A stretch of 64,000 nt of DNA from Chitinophagaceae bacterium (lineage in GTDB: Bacteria; Bacteroidota; Bacteroidia; Chitinophagales; Chitinophagaceae), in the NCBI GenBank assembly GCA_023957155.1, contig JAMLHK010000010.1, positions 62,001 through 126,000 on the forward strand, in the 5' to 3' direction. Below are positions 26,085 through 34,552 of the stretch, one piece after another (within the stretch, counting starts at the first letter, position 1; every line of letters begins with the position of its first letter). The notes under the pieces are model-generated. The model saw nothing but the letters and a program-made list of their open reading frames with translations. It was not told where the DNA came from and made no database searches. The position numbers were made by a program, and so were the translations under genes.

Positions 26085-26341
26085 CGGGCGTTTAAGAAAC
26101 CAGGATAAGTAGAAACAAGGCAGCAGGTCTGGCGTGGCACAAAGCAATACTACCCGACCTACGCCAGTGGGGGATCAGCACAAGTTTTTTTAATATACCG
26201 CCTAAGAATTCAGAAAATTTTTGATGGGTGAAGACCCGGCTATACTCAGTTAGTGTGCCGACGATGCCACTAATAAACTGCATAAAATCCGGCAAAATAC
26301 CAGCAATTTTTACTACATTTATGGTTATTAAAATATTGTTT

Positions 26342-26572
26342 ATGCACCCCGAAGCCAGGAAAATACAACTCATTGAAGAAGTGTTAAAAGTAAAAAATGA
26401 GGCGATACTGATAGAGCTGGAATCGGTATTGAAGAGAGCCGGTCTTTATAAAGAGAACAAACAACCTTCTGCTCATGACTTGGTGGGCGTAATATCTAAT
26501 GAAGATGCTGCCTTGATGAGTATGGCAATTGAAGAAGCCTGTGAACAAATTAATCCCGATGACTGGAAATAA
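26342..26572 (+). CDS. Antitoxin-like protein of a VapBC-type pair
   Basis: This 76-residue protein (MHPEARKIQLIEEVLKVKNE, then LIELESVLKRAG, then a C-terminal EEACEQINPDDWK) has the helical, acidic-ended look of small antitoxins that sit directly before PIN-domain toxins. The next frame starts inside its end (26559) and is a truncated PIN domain. The ATG at 26342 is chosen over an upstream in-frame start at 26228, which would add a non-conserved leader. With its toxin broken it is an orphan antitoxin, and its function is inferred only from context. Confidence 0.6.
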   Translation: MHPEARKIQLIEEVLKVKNEAILIELESVLKRAGLYKENKQPSAHDLVGVISNEDAALMSMAIEEACEQINPDDWK

Positions 26573-26729
26573 AGTTTTACTGGACACCAATATCATAACG
26601 GAGTGGCTTAAAGGAAATAGTGGAATAGCAGATTACATAGATCAGTCAGAGGAGGTGTACATACCTGCAATAGTTGCAGGCAAAAGTATATGGCTGTATT
26701 ATTTATGTCTTGTTGGTTTAAGGAAATAG
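26559..26729 (+). pseudogene. Truncated PIN-domain (VapC-type) toxin
   Basis: The frame overlaps the antitoxin by 14 bp, the usual toxin-antitoxin coupling. It encodes TGNKVLLDTNIITEWLKGNS and then YIPAIVAGKS, which is the start of a PIN nuclease with the first catalytic Asp (LLDTN). After about residue 48 the family pattern moves to the +1 frame (KLYMAVLFMSC resembles the usual GELY-G segment) and the frame stops at residue 56 instead of about 130. The later catalytic acidic residues are lost. I infer a dead toxin gene created by a frameshift plus deletion. Confidence 0.7.
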
Positions 26730-26802
26730 GATGTAAAAGCAGGGCGGGCTACCAAACCTGCTACAGCCGGGAGATGGCAAGCGACTATGAGGTGGCTAAG
26801 GA

Positions 26803-26902
26803 ATAACCCGGCTGCCGTTTGTTTTTCAACCCCAATTATTTTGCGGGACACAGTCCGGGGAGAACATAGAAAGTACGCAGCCCGGAGACTGGCGTACAGC
26901 GG
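26803..26902. repeat. Hairpin repeat, copy 3
   Basis: This is a direct repeat of copy 2. Together the two copies bracket the decayed toxin-antitoxin pair, about 820 bp apart. It abuts the glnS stop codon (26904), so transcripts of glnS run straight into it. The first stem carries one mismatch here; the second stem is retained. Confidence 0.85.
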
Positions 26903-26903
26903 G

Positions 26904-28568
26904 TTATTTCCTGCTTTCCTTAGCCCAGGTATCCTTTAAGGTAACTGTTCTGTTGAAGATCAGGTGCTGGGGCGTTGAATCGTTATCCGCGATAAAATAT
27001 CCTTTCCGGATAAACTGGTACCGGTCGCCGGGTTTTGCGTTCCCCAGGTCCGCCTCAATATAAGCTTCCGGGATCACCTGCAGAGAACCGGGATTCACAT
27101 ATTCAAGAAAATCCTTTTCTTCCGCGGCAGGATCTTCTACAGAAAACAACCGGTCGTAGAGTCTTACTTCCGCTTTTGCCGCGTGTGCGGCGCTGACCCA
27201 GTGAATGGTGCCTTTGGTACGGATACCCGACACATCATTGCCGCTCTTGCTTTCGGGGAGATAAGTGCAGTGTATTTCGGTAATATTACCATTGCTGTCC
27301 TTATTGTAGCCTTCACATTTTATAATATAGGCGCTCTTCAGGCGTACCAACGCACCCGGCGCCAGCCTGAACCATTTTTTTGCCGGCGTTTCCATGAAAT
27401 CTTCTTTTTCTATCCATAATTCTCCTGAAAAAATAACCGGTCTTGTTCCTCCGTTATCTTCAGCTTCGGGGTTATTTTCACTCAATACTTCTTCCGTTTG
27501 GCCGTTGGGATAGTTGGTGATAATTAATTTTACCGGATCCAGCACTGCCATACGACGAATGGCAATCCGGTTGAGATCTTCTCTTACACAATGTTCCAGC
27601 AGGCTCATGCTCACCAGGTTTTCCCTTTTGGCCACTCCTATCCGGGAAGCGAAATCACGGATGCTTGCGGGGGTGAAGCCTCTCCGGCGCATCCCGCTGA
27701 TGGTGGTCATCCGGGGATCGTCCCAGCCGTTGACATACTTTTCGTTGACCAGTTGTAATAATTTCCGTTTACTGGTAATGGTGTAGGTAAGGTTACGACG
27801 GGCAAATTCATATTGCCTGGACGGATATATCTCCAGTTTTTCGATCAGCCAGTTGTACAGTTCCCGGTGCGGCACAAACTCAAGTGTACATAAGGAATGC
27901 GTTACTTCTTCGATGCTGTCGCTTTGGCCGTGCGCGAAATCATACATCGGGTAAATGCACCATTTGTTGCCGGTACGGTGGTGGTGAGCATGCTTAATAC
28001 GGTACAATACAGGATCCCGCATCAGCATATTGCTGTGGGCCATATCTATTTTAGCCCGCAGGGTTTTACTGCCATCCTTAAATTCCCCGTTTTTCATCCG
28101 TTCAAATAAGTCCAGGTTTTCCTCCACGCTCCGGTTGCGGTATGGGCTGTTGCTCCCCGGCTCCGTAGGCGTACCTTTTAGCCGGGCAATTTCCTCGGAA
28201 CTGCTGTCATCTATATAGGCCAGGCCTTTTTTAACCAGGTCAACAGCAAATCCGTACAACGTATCAAAATAATCCGAGGCGTACAATTCGTTCTTCCAGG
28301 TAAATCCCAGCCATTTTACATCCTCTTTAATGCTTTCCACGTATTCGGTTTCCTCTGTAACAGGATTGGTATCGTCAAACCGAAGATTGGTATATCCGCC
28401 ATATTTTTCGGTAAGTCCGAAATTCAGGCAGATGCTGGAAGCATGACCGATGTGGAGATAGCCATTGGGTTCCGGTGGAAACCGGGTAATGATTTGCTGG
28501 TATTTACCGTTCTTCAGATCTTCTTCTACGATCTCTTCTATAAAATTGAGTCCTTTTTCTTCAGCCAT
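26904..28568 (-). CDS. glnS: Glutamine--tRNA ligase
   Basis: This 554-residue class I aminoacyl-tRNA synthetase charges tRNA-Gln with glutamine. It has the ATP-binding motif [15 protein letters not shown], the glutamine pocket (LRFDDTNP, and [17 protein letters not shown]), the KMSKS-type loop TITSKRKL, and two C-terminal beta-barrel anticodon-binding domains with HWVSAAHA. The length matches the E. coli enzyme. ATG 28568 (MAEEKGLNF) is chosen, as an upstream extension to 28826 would run into the rpmB promoter. Presence of GlnRS means the genome charges tRNA-Gln directly. Confidence 0.97.
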   Translation of the reverse strand: MAEEKGLNFIEEIVEEDLKNGKYQQIITRFPPEPNGYLHIGHASSICLNFGLTEKYGGYTNLRFDDTNPVTEETEYVESIKEDVKWLGFTWKNELYASDYFDTLYGFAVDLVKKGLAYIDDSSSEEIARLKGTPTEPGSNSPYRNRSVEENLDLFERMKNGEFKDGSKTLRAKIDMAHSNMLMRDPVLYRIKHAHHHRTGNKWCIYPMYDFAHGQSDSIEEVTHSLCTLEFVPHRELYNWLIEKLEIYPSRQYEFARRNLTYTITSKRKLLQLVNEKYVNGWDDPRMTTISGMRRRGFTPASIRDFASRIGVAKRENLVSMSLLEHCVREDLNRIAIRRMAVLDPVKLIITNYPNGQTEEVLSENNPEAEDNGGTRPVIFSGELWIEKEDFMETPAKKWFRLAPGALVRLKSAYIIKCEGYNKDSNGNITEIHCTYLPESKSGNDVSGIRTKGTIHWVSAAHAAKAEVRLYDRLFSVEDPAAEEKDFLEYVNPGSLQVIPEAYIEADLGNAKPGDRYQFIRKGYFIADNDSTPQHLIFNRTVTLKDTWAKESRK

Positions 28569-28715
28569 ACCGGGAAATTCATTTAGGGCACAAATGTAAC
28601 CTCTATTAAGGATTAGGTTATGAAACGGCAGTGTAATATTTTTACCGCCGGGGAAAGATATTTCACCGGGAAAACGGGAAAAAAGGGGGGTCAGAATAAA
28701 ACAAATAAATTCTTT

Positions 28716-28745
28716 TTGACAATAAGGATATTTTTCTGAACTTTG
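28716..28745 (+). promoter_or_regulatory. Promoter of the rpmB operon
   Basis: A TTG at 28716-28718 is followed after 19 nt by GAACTTTG at 28738-28745, one mismatch from the Bacteroidota -33/-7 consensus (TTG, 19-21 nt, TAnnTTTG). The rpmB start lies 22 nt downstream. Confidence 0.6.
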
Positions 28746-28766
28746 CCGTCCCAAAAAATCAGGATT

Positions 28767-29003
28767 ATGGCCAGAGTATGTCAGGTTACGGGTAAAGTAC
28801 CTATCAGAGGTAATCGTGTATCCCACTCAAATATTAAAACCAAACGCAGGTTTTTACCCAATCTGCAAACCAAGCGTTTTTTCCTTGCGGAAGAAGACAA
28901 ATGGATAACCCTGAAAACTTCTACGGAAGGGTTAAGAACTATTAATAAAAGAGGTTTATATACCGTGGTGAAAGAATTGAGGGCGCAGGGAGAGAAGATC
29001 TGA
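28767..29003 (+). CDS. rpmB: 50S ribosomal protein L28
   Basis: This 78-residue ribosomal protein has [20 protein letters not shown] and [14 protein letters not shown], both typical of L28. ATG 28767 follows the predicted promoter and removes an eight-codon leader that would precede it. It is the first gene of a three-gene ribosomal unit with rpmG and the DUF4295 gene, an order widely seen in Bacteroidota. Confidence 0.96.
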   Translation: MARVCQVTGKVPIRGNRVSHSNIKTKRRFLPNLQTKRFFLAEEDKWITLKTSTEGLRTINKRGLYTVVKELRAQGEKI

Positions 29004-29026
29004 TCATAATTTAAAATCTATAAGCA

Positions 29027-29209
29027 ATGGCGAAGAAAGGCAACAGGGTACAGGTAATTCTGGAGTGTACCGAGCACAAAAACAGTGGTCAGGCGGGAAC
29101 CAGCCGTTATATCACCACCAAGAATAAAAAGAATACCCCGGAACGTTTGGAATTGAAGAAATTCAATCCCATCCTGAAAAAAGTTACGGTACACAAGGAA
29201 ATTAAATAA
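29027..29209 (+). CDS. rpmG: 50S ribosomal protein L33
   Basis: This 60-residue ribosomal protein has [40 protein letters not shown] and the end [10 protein letters not shown], characteristic of L33. It lies 23 bp after rpmB. Only one of the usual cysteines (ILEC) is seen, as in zinc-free C-minus L33 forms. Confidence 0.96.
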   Translation: MAKKGNRVQVILECTEHKNSGQAGTSRYITTKNKKNTPERLELKKFNPILKKVTVHKEIK

Positions 29210-29280
29210 AATAATGACCCTGTGCCGTTTTGTGGAACGAACGGATAAAGTGCAGGTTCACTCAATAAACAAAAAAGACT

Positions 29281-29454
29281 ATGGCAAAAGCAGCTAAAAC
29301 CGCTATAAAATCCAAGGACGCAAAGTCGGTTGCCGAATCAAAGAACTGGACGAAGGTAGTTCGTGCCATACGGAACCCGAAGTCCGGCGCTTATACTTTT
29401 AAGGAGGCGATTGTGCATAAGGATAAGGTTAAGGATTTTCTGGCCCAGAAATAA
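29281..29454 (+). CDS. DUF4295 family small ribosome-associated protein
   Basis: This 57-residue basic protein (MAKAAKTAIKSKDAKS, then NWTKVVRAIRNPKSGAYTFK, ending KDFLAQK) matches DUF4295, a Bacteroidota-specific family found directly after rpmG. Its position and basic charge suggest a ribosome-linked role; the exact function is unknown. It sits 71 bp after rpmG and ends before a terminator hairpin. Confidence 0.9.
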   Translation: MAKAAKTAIKSKDAKSVAESKNWTKVVRAIRNPKSGAYTFKEAIVHKDKVKDFLAQK

Positions 29455-29480
29455 TTCAATTGTTTTTACGGAGCGTTTGA

Positions 29481-29520
29481 AGCTGTCACGATGATTTGTC
29501 GCGATGGCTTTTGTTGTTTT
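29481..29520 (+). terminator. Terminator of the rpmB operon
   Basis: An 11-bp stem at 29481-29491 and 29499-29509 (two G-U pairs, one mismatch) with a 7-nt loop is followed by TTTGTTGTTTT. Confidence 0.6.
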
Positions 29521-29528
29521 AAAAAAGA

Positions 29529-30059
29529 ATGGATAACAGTGTATATATAAGGAAAGCTACTGCCCGGGATTGTGAAATTATTGTTGCATTGGGAAAAAAA
29601 ACATTTACCGAAACCTACCTGGAGACCGGCAGCAACCCGGTGGTGCAGGAGTATATCGAGAAAAAACTATCCGATGAGAACATCAGCGAGGAACTGTGCA
29701 ATCCCAGGGCCTGGTTTTATATCGGATTTGTGAATCATGAACCGGTTGCCTTCACCCGGCTTCGCCACGACCGGGTGGCGAAGGGATTGGAGGATAAACG
29801 CGCCATTGAGGTAGAACATATATATGTATTGCGGGAATACCAGGGGTTTAAGGTGGGAAAGGAAATGATGTCGAAGTGCATTGAGGTGGCCATGAATGAG
29901 CAATTTGAGACGATCTGGCTGCAGGTGTGGCAGCAAAATCATAAAGCCATCCGTTTTTATATTAAAGCAGGTTTTGTGGTATATGAAACCACGTTGCTGC
30001 ATTATGACGGCGATCTGCACCAGGATGATTTTTTAATGCGTATGGACCTTTATTATTAA
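29529..30059 (+). CDS. GNAT family N-acetyltransferase
   Basis: This 176-residue protein has the GNAT fold: an opening strand YIRKATARDCEIIVAL, the core strand AIEVEHIYVLREYQGFKVGKEMM with the acetyl-CoA loop (QGFKVG, a variant of Q/RxxGxG/A), and a C-terminal NHKAIRFYIKAGFVVYE. It transfers an acetyl group to an unknown amine. It lies between the ribosomal unit and ftsY, 18 bp before ftsY. Confidence 0.9.
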   Translation: MDNSVYIRKATARDCEIIVALGKKTFTETYLETGSNPVVQEYIEKKLSDENISEELCNPRAWFYIGFVNHEPVAFTRLRHDRVAKGLEDKRAIEVEHIYVLREYQGFKVGKEMMSKCIEVAMNEQFETIWLQVWQQNHKAIRFYIKAGFVVYETTLLHYDGDLHQDDFLMRMDLYY

Positions 30060-30077
30060 GGGTTTAAATTTGTAGAT

Positions 30078-31061
30078 ATGGGATTATTCGGGCAATTATT
30101 CGGGAAAAAAGAAAAGGAAAGTCTGGATGAAGGTTTACAAAAAACCAAAGAGACTTTTTTTACAAAGATAACCAAGGCGGTTGCAGGAAAAAGCAGCGTG
30201 GATGAAGAAGTGCTGGATGCATTGGAAGAAGCGTTGATAACGGCGGATGTGGGATTGGATACCACGGTAAAAATAATAGACCGTATAGAAGCCAGGGTGG
30301 CGAAAGATAAATACCTGAACACGGCGGAATTGAACCGGATACTACAGGAGGAGATTGAAGCCATCGTGGTGGATGTGCCCGAAAAGAATAACTATGGATT
30401 TCAGTCAGCATTGCCGGCCAAGCCCTATGTGATCCTGGTGGTGGGAGTGAACGGCGTAGGCAAAACAACCACTATCGGAAAGCTGGCGCATAATTTTAAA
30501 AAAGCCGGGAAATCGGTGTTGTTAGGTGCTGCCGATACCTTCCGGGCGGCGGCAGTGGATCAGTTGACCATCTGGAGTGAGAGAACGGGCGTGGGTATAG
30601 TAAAAAAAGAAATGGGCAGCGATCCTGCCTCGGTAGCGTTCGATACGGTAAGCAGCGGTATAGCCAGGGGGGTGGATGCTATTCTGATTGACACGGCAGG
30701 ACGTTTGCACAATAAGGCTCACCTGATGGAAGAGCTGAGCAAAATAAAACGGGTGATACAAAAAGTGATTCCCGAAGCACCGCACGAGGTGATGCTGGTG
30801 CTGGACGGGTCAACCGGGCAAAACGCGTTGGAGCAGGCCAAACACTTCACCGCTGCTACGGAAGTGACCTCGCTGGCCATTACAAAATTGGATGGTACAG
30901 CCAAGGGCGGCGTAGTATTGTCTATTGCTCATCATTTTAATATTCCGGTGAAGTTTATCGGCGTTGGGGAAAAAATGGAAGACTTACTCGTGTTTGACAA
31001 GCATGAATTTGTAGATAGTCTTTTTAATCTCAACCAGCTAAAAAAAGAAGGAACGGCATGA
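30078..31061 (+). CDS. ftsY: Signal recognition particle receptor FtsY
   Basis: This 327-residue SRP GTPase docks ribosome-SRP complexes at the inner membrane. It has the N domain (residues about 20-95), the G1 motif GVNGVGKTTTIGKLAH, the SRP-specific DTFRAAAVDQL, G3 DTAGRLHNKAHL, G4 TKLDGTAKGGV, and the closing GVGEKMEDLLVFD. It lacks the long acidic A domain, like many Bacteroidota FtsY. A TAAATTTG box (30065-30072) lies only 5 nt before the ATG, so the mRNA may be nearly leaderless. The stop overlaps the start of the radical SAM gene by 4 bp. Confidence 0.96.
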   Translation: MGLFGQLFGKKEKESLDEGLQKTKETFFTKITKAVAGKSSVDEEVLDALEEALITADVGLDTTVKIIDRIEARVAKDKYLNTAELNRILQEEIEAIVVDVPEKNNYGFQSALPAKPYVILVVGVNGVGKTTTIGKLAHNFKKAGKSVLLGAADTFRAAAVDQLTIWSERTGVGIVKKEMGSDPASVAFDTVSSGIARGVDAILIDTAGRLHNKAHLMEELSKIKRVIQKVIPEAPHEVMLVLDGSTGQNALEQAKHFTAATEVTSLAITKLDGTAKGGVVLSIAHHFNIPVKFIGVGEKMEDLLVFDKHEFVDSLFNLNQLKKEGTA

Positions 31062-32365
31062 CCAACATTTTACCGCAGTCGCCATACGTGCTGTACTCCA
31101 ACGGCAAAGGGGAAATCTTTGAGGATACCACTCTTTATGCTACGGGCAGAACGGGCTGGGATGCGGTGCCGGTTCCGGTGGAAGACTGGATAGGGCTTCC
31201 CGAAGGCGGCTCGTTGTATGAATTGCCGGGGAGGAAAGGCATTGGTATTGATGTACAAACGGGGGAGATGCGGCTGTGCGACAAAGGATGGGCTGTAGCG
31301 GCTTTTATTCCACCGGCACATACGGGGTTGTATCTTGCTGCATTTGAAAGCCAGCCTGATGCGCCGGTGCTGCCCTTGTTTTGTTATACCGCTGCAGCGT
31401 GGTTTGAAGATCGTTTTTACGTTCCTGCGGTGCGGATTGAGCAGGATATCCGGCAGGAGTGTAGCGGCTACGACGATACACAAATTCAAAGTGGCGTGGA
31501 GGTATTGCTGCATGCTTATCCCCATAACCGGTTGGTGAAACACCTGGCAGAGAATTGCTGTCTCACCTATCATTGTCCTGCCGCCCGAAATTATTTTATT
31601 GGCCGGTGGGAATGCCCGGTACCCTCTTCGCCTGCCTGTAATGCCAACTGCATCGGATGCATTTCTTTTCAGCCGCAAGAGGAGAGCATCACCTCTAACC
31701 AGGATCGCCTGATGTTTAAGCCTACATCCGAAGAGATCGTGGAATTTACGGTTCCGCATTTGCAAACTGCCCCTTATCCTTTGGTAAGTTTTGGACAAGG
31801 GTGTGAAGGAGAGCCCCTGCTGATGTGGGAAACCATCCGCAAGTCTATTATTGAGATCCGGAAGCACACCCTCAACGGCAGTATCAATATCAATACCAAC
31901 GGTTCTAAGCCTGATGCGGTGAGAGCCTTGTGTGAGGCGGGGCTCAACAGCATAAGAGTGAGTACCAATTCCGCCCGCAAGCCCATATACGAAGCGTATT
32001 ACCGTCCCAATAATTATGCGTTTGAAGACATAGTAGAGAGCCTGAAAGTGGTGCGCGACCATGGGGGATGGACCTCCATTAATTATTTTGTATTCCCGGG
32101 TATTACCGACAGTGTGGAAGAATATGAAGCTTTGCGAAAACTGGTCAGGGAAACCGGGTTACGCATGATCCAGTGGCGTAATTTTAATATTGATCCTGAT
32201 TGGTATATGGGCCGAATGAGCATCTATGATACGGGGGAGTCCTTAGGCGTAAAGCAGATGATGTTGCTGATACACGAAGAGTTCCCCGATCTGAAGTTCG
32301 GTTATTACAACCCGCCGATAGAAAGGATCAACGGCAATTACGAAGCCGATTTTGCACATTATTAG
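31058..32365 (+). CDS. Radical SAM protein of unknown substrate
   Basis: This 435-residue protein has an iron-sulphur motif CNANCIGC (Cys194, Cys198, Cys201) that matches the radical SAM CxxxCxxC. After it come VSFGQGCEGEPLL, a GEP-type SAM-binding strand, and SININTNGSKPDAV and LNSIRVSTNSARKPIYEAYY, later barrel strands. The first 190 residues form an unusual N-terminal region I do not recognise. Translation is coupled to ftsY (ATGA overlap). The family and the substrate are unknown; a role near ribosome or protein maturation is suggested only by the neighbours. Confidence 0.85.
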   Translation: MTNILPQSPYVLYSNGKGEIFEDTTLYATGRTGWDAVPVPVEDWIGLPEGGSLYELPGRKGIGIDVQTGEMRLCDKGWAVAAFIPPAHTGLYLAAFESQPDAPVLPLFCYTAAAWFEDRFYVPAVRIEQDIRQECSGYDDTQIQSGVEVLLHAYPHNRLVKHLAENCCLTYHCPAARNYFIGRWECPVPSSPACNANCIGCISFQPQEESITSNQDRLMFKPTSEEIVEFTVPHLQTAPYPLVSFGQGCEGEPLLMWETIRKSIIEIRKHTLNGSININTNGSKPDAVRALCEAGLNSIRVSTNSARKPIYEAYYRPNNYAFEDIVESLKVVRDHGGWTSINYFVFPGITDSVEEYEALRKLVRETGLRMIQWRNFNIDPDWYMGRMSIYDTGESLGVKQMMLLIHEEFPDLKFGYYNPPIERINGNYEADFAHY

Positions 32366-32379
32366 AATTAATTTAGTAA

Positions 32380-32633
32380 TAGCTATCAGCCGTGAGCTTT
32401 CAGCTATCAGGACAAGACACAGTGTCAGGTTTTAGAGAGTTTGAAGTTTTTAGTTTAGGGTTTGGGTTTAGGCTGAACTTACTGATGGCTCATCAAAGCT
32501 CATGGCTCAAAGCTGACGGCTGTGCCTGCAACCTGGGACCTGCAACCAACTCCCCCAACTCCAAACTAAAAATCCCAAACTTCAGCTGCGTCCAGCACCC
32601 TTATACCTGGGACCTGCACCCTGAGACCCGAAA
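32380..32633. repeat. Low-complexity intergenic repeats
   Basis: This stretch consists of imperfect repeats such as TCAGCTATCAG, CATGGCTCAAAGCTGACGGCT and CCTGCAACCTGGGACCTGCAACC. It resembles the spacer at 5440-5520. It ends at the stop codon of the convergent yifB gene. Confidence 0.7.
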
Positions 32634-34175
32634 CTATCCCGCCCATCCTTCCCTGTCTAAGCTCCTGTATTGTATGGCTTCCGCCAGGTGTTCGGGCAGA
32701 ATGGCGCCGCTACCTGCAAGATCGGCAATGGTTCGGGAAACTTTTAATATCCGGTCGTAAGCCCTTGCTGAAAGATTGAGCCGGTCCATTGCTGTTTTCA
32801 ACAGGCTTTGCCCCATCGCGTCAATCCGGCAAACCTCTTTCAGTATTTTACTACTGACCTGGGCATTACAATAGATCCCTTCAGATTGTTTATATCGTTC
32901 CGCCTGGATTTCCCTGGCTTTTATTACTCTCTCCCGGATGGCTTCCGAACTTTCGCCTGCTTTCTGAACAGCAAGAGCCGAAAAAGGTACCGGTGTTACT
33001 TCCACGTGCAGATCAATCCGGTCGAGCAAAGGCCCCGAGATCTTGTTCAGGTATTTCTGTACCGCTCCCGAAGGACAGGTACATTCTTTTTCGGGGTGAT
33101 TGTAAAACCCGCAGGGACAGGGATTCATGGAGGCGATGAGCATGAAGCTGGCCGGGAAGTCAACGGCTACCTTAGCTCGGGAGATGGTTACTTTCCGTTC
33201 TTCCATAGGCTGTCGCATTACCTCCAGCACGGATCTTTTGAACTCCGGCAGTTCGTCGAGGAACAAAACGCCGTTGTGGGAAAGAGAAATCTCTCCCGGC
33301 TGCGGTATGCCTCCGCCGCCCACCAATGCAGCATCGCTGATGGAATGGTGCGGCGACCGGAACGGGCGGCGCGACAAAAGCGTAGTATGCGCGGGTAGTT
33401 TCCCGGCAACACTATGGATCTTTGTCGTTTCCAGCGCTTCCTGCAACGTAAGCGGGGGTAATATGGAAGGTAAACGTTTAGCCAACATGGTTTTCCCCGC
33501 GCCCGGAGGTCCTATTAATATGGCATTGTGTCCACCTGCAGCAGTTACTTCCAACGCGCGCTTAATATTTTCCTGGCCTTTTACTTCGCTGAAATCAAAT
33601 TCAAAACTGTTCTGCGACTGGTAAAATTCTTCTTTCGTATTGACTATAACCGGGCGAAGGGTAGTTTCGTCTTTGAAAAATCCAATGACTTCGTTGATAT
33701 GGCTCACGCCATATACCTTAAGCTGACTTACCATTGCCGCCTCCCTGCAGTTTTGCACCGGCAGGATCAGTCCTTTGAAACCCTCATTTTTTGCGGTAAT
33801 AGCAATGGGTAAAGCGCCTTTGACGGGCTGAATATTCCCATCCAGGCTTAGCTCGCCCATGATCATATATTCGGGCAGCCGTTCGGCATTGGGGATTTGT
33901 TCGCTGGCGCCCAGGATAGCCATTGCGATGGGCAGGTCGAAGGCGCTGCCTGTTTTTTTTATATCCGCCGGTGCAAGGTTAATGATCACCTTGGTGCGGG
34001 GCATATAATAACGGATGCTTTTCAAAGCGCTTTCTATACGCTGGGCGCTTTCTTTTACGGCATTGTCGGGAAGCCCAACCATGAAAAACTTTTGCCCGGT
34101 GGTAACGTGTACTTCTACCGTGATAGGAAGCGCTTCCACTCCATATACAGCGCTTCCGAAGGTTTTTGTGAGCAT
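32634..34175 (-). CDS. YifB family Mg-chelatase-like AAA ATPase (ComM)
   Basis: This 513-residue protein has an N-terminal Lon-protease-like fold (SAVYGVEALPITVEVHVTTG, with TGQKFFMVGLPDNAVKES), an AAA ATPase domain with Walker A GPPGAGKTMLAKRLP and Walker B LFLDELPEF, a four-cysteine insert NPCPCGFYNHPEKECTCP, and a C-terminal Mg-chelatase helix domain. The homologue ComM is a hexameric helicase that promotes branch migration of incoming DNA during natural transformation. Start 34175 (MLTKTFGSAVYG) is canonical; the long upstream extension is not. Confidence 0.95.
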   Translation of the reverse strand: MLTKTFGSAVYGVEALPITVEVHVTTGQKFFMVGLPDNAVKESAQRIESALKSIRYYMPRTKVIINLAPADIKKTGSAFDLPIAMAILGASEQIPNAERLPEYMIMGELSLDGNIQPVKGALPIAITAKNEGFKGLILPVQNCREAAMVSQLKVYGVSHINEVIGFFKDETTLRPVIVNTKEEFYQSQNSFEFDFSEVKGQENIKRALEVTAAGGHNAILIGPPGAGKTMLAKRLPSILPPLTLQEALETTKIHSVAGKLPAHTTLLSRRPFRSPHHSISDAALVGGGGIPQPGEISLSHNGVLFLDELPEFKRSVLEVMRQPMEERKVTISRAKVAVDFPASFMLIASMNPCPCGFYNHPEKECTCPSGAVQKYLNKISGPLLDRIDLHVEVTPVPFSALAVQKAGESSEAIRERVIKAREIQAERYKQSEGIYCNAQVSSKILKEVCRIDAMGQSLLKTAMDRLNLSARAYDRILKVSRTIADLAGSGAILPEHLAEAIQYRSLDREGWAG

Positions 34176-34429
34176 AGCAAAGGTTAGCTTGTTTAGTGAT
34201 TTGAAATTACAAAAATTATCGGATATAGCTGTGGGAGGGATGATTAATATTCTAAGTGCTGAAAAAGAGCAAAATCGTTTCCCGGATATGGAACGCTGAT
34301 AACACGGATCAGGCGGATAATCGCGGATAGTATATGTGGAGATCAGTGGTGCCGGTATCATCCGCGTTCTAAAAGTATAAGTATGGGGAAAAAACTGTTG
34401 AATGATCCGGAAGACAAGTGCAATCCTTC

Positions 34430-34552
34430 CATCTGAAATCTTATATCAGTCTGAAATCAACCTTCCCGTCAATCTCAAGTCTTCCGTCATCAATCCCCCG
34501 TATCTTCCACCAATTTCAAATCTTAAATCTTAAATCTCAAATTTCAAATCCC
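34430..34552. repeat. Low-complexity intergenic repeats
   Basis: This is built of TCTGAAATC and TCTTAAATCTCAAATTTC-like units ending at the stop of the Nramp gene. Nothing else is seen between 34176 and 34552. Confidence 0.6.

Noticed and set aside
31070-32062. 330-codon open frame on the minus strand
   Set aside because: It lies wholly antisense to the radical SAM gene, with no recognisable motifs and shadow-like composition.
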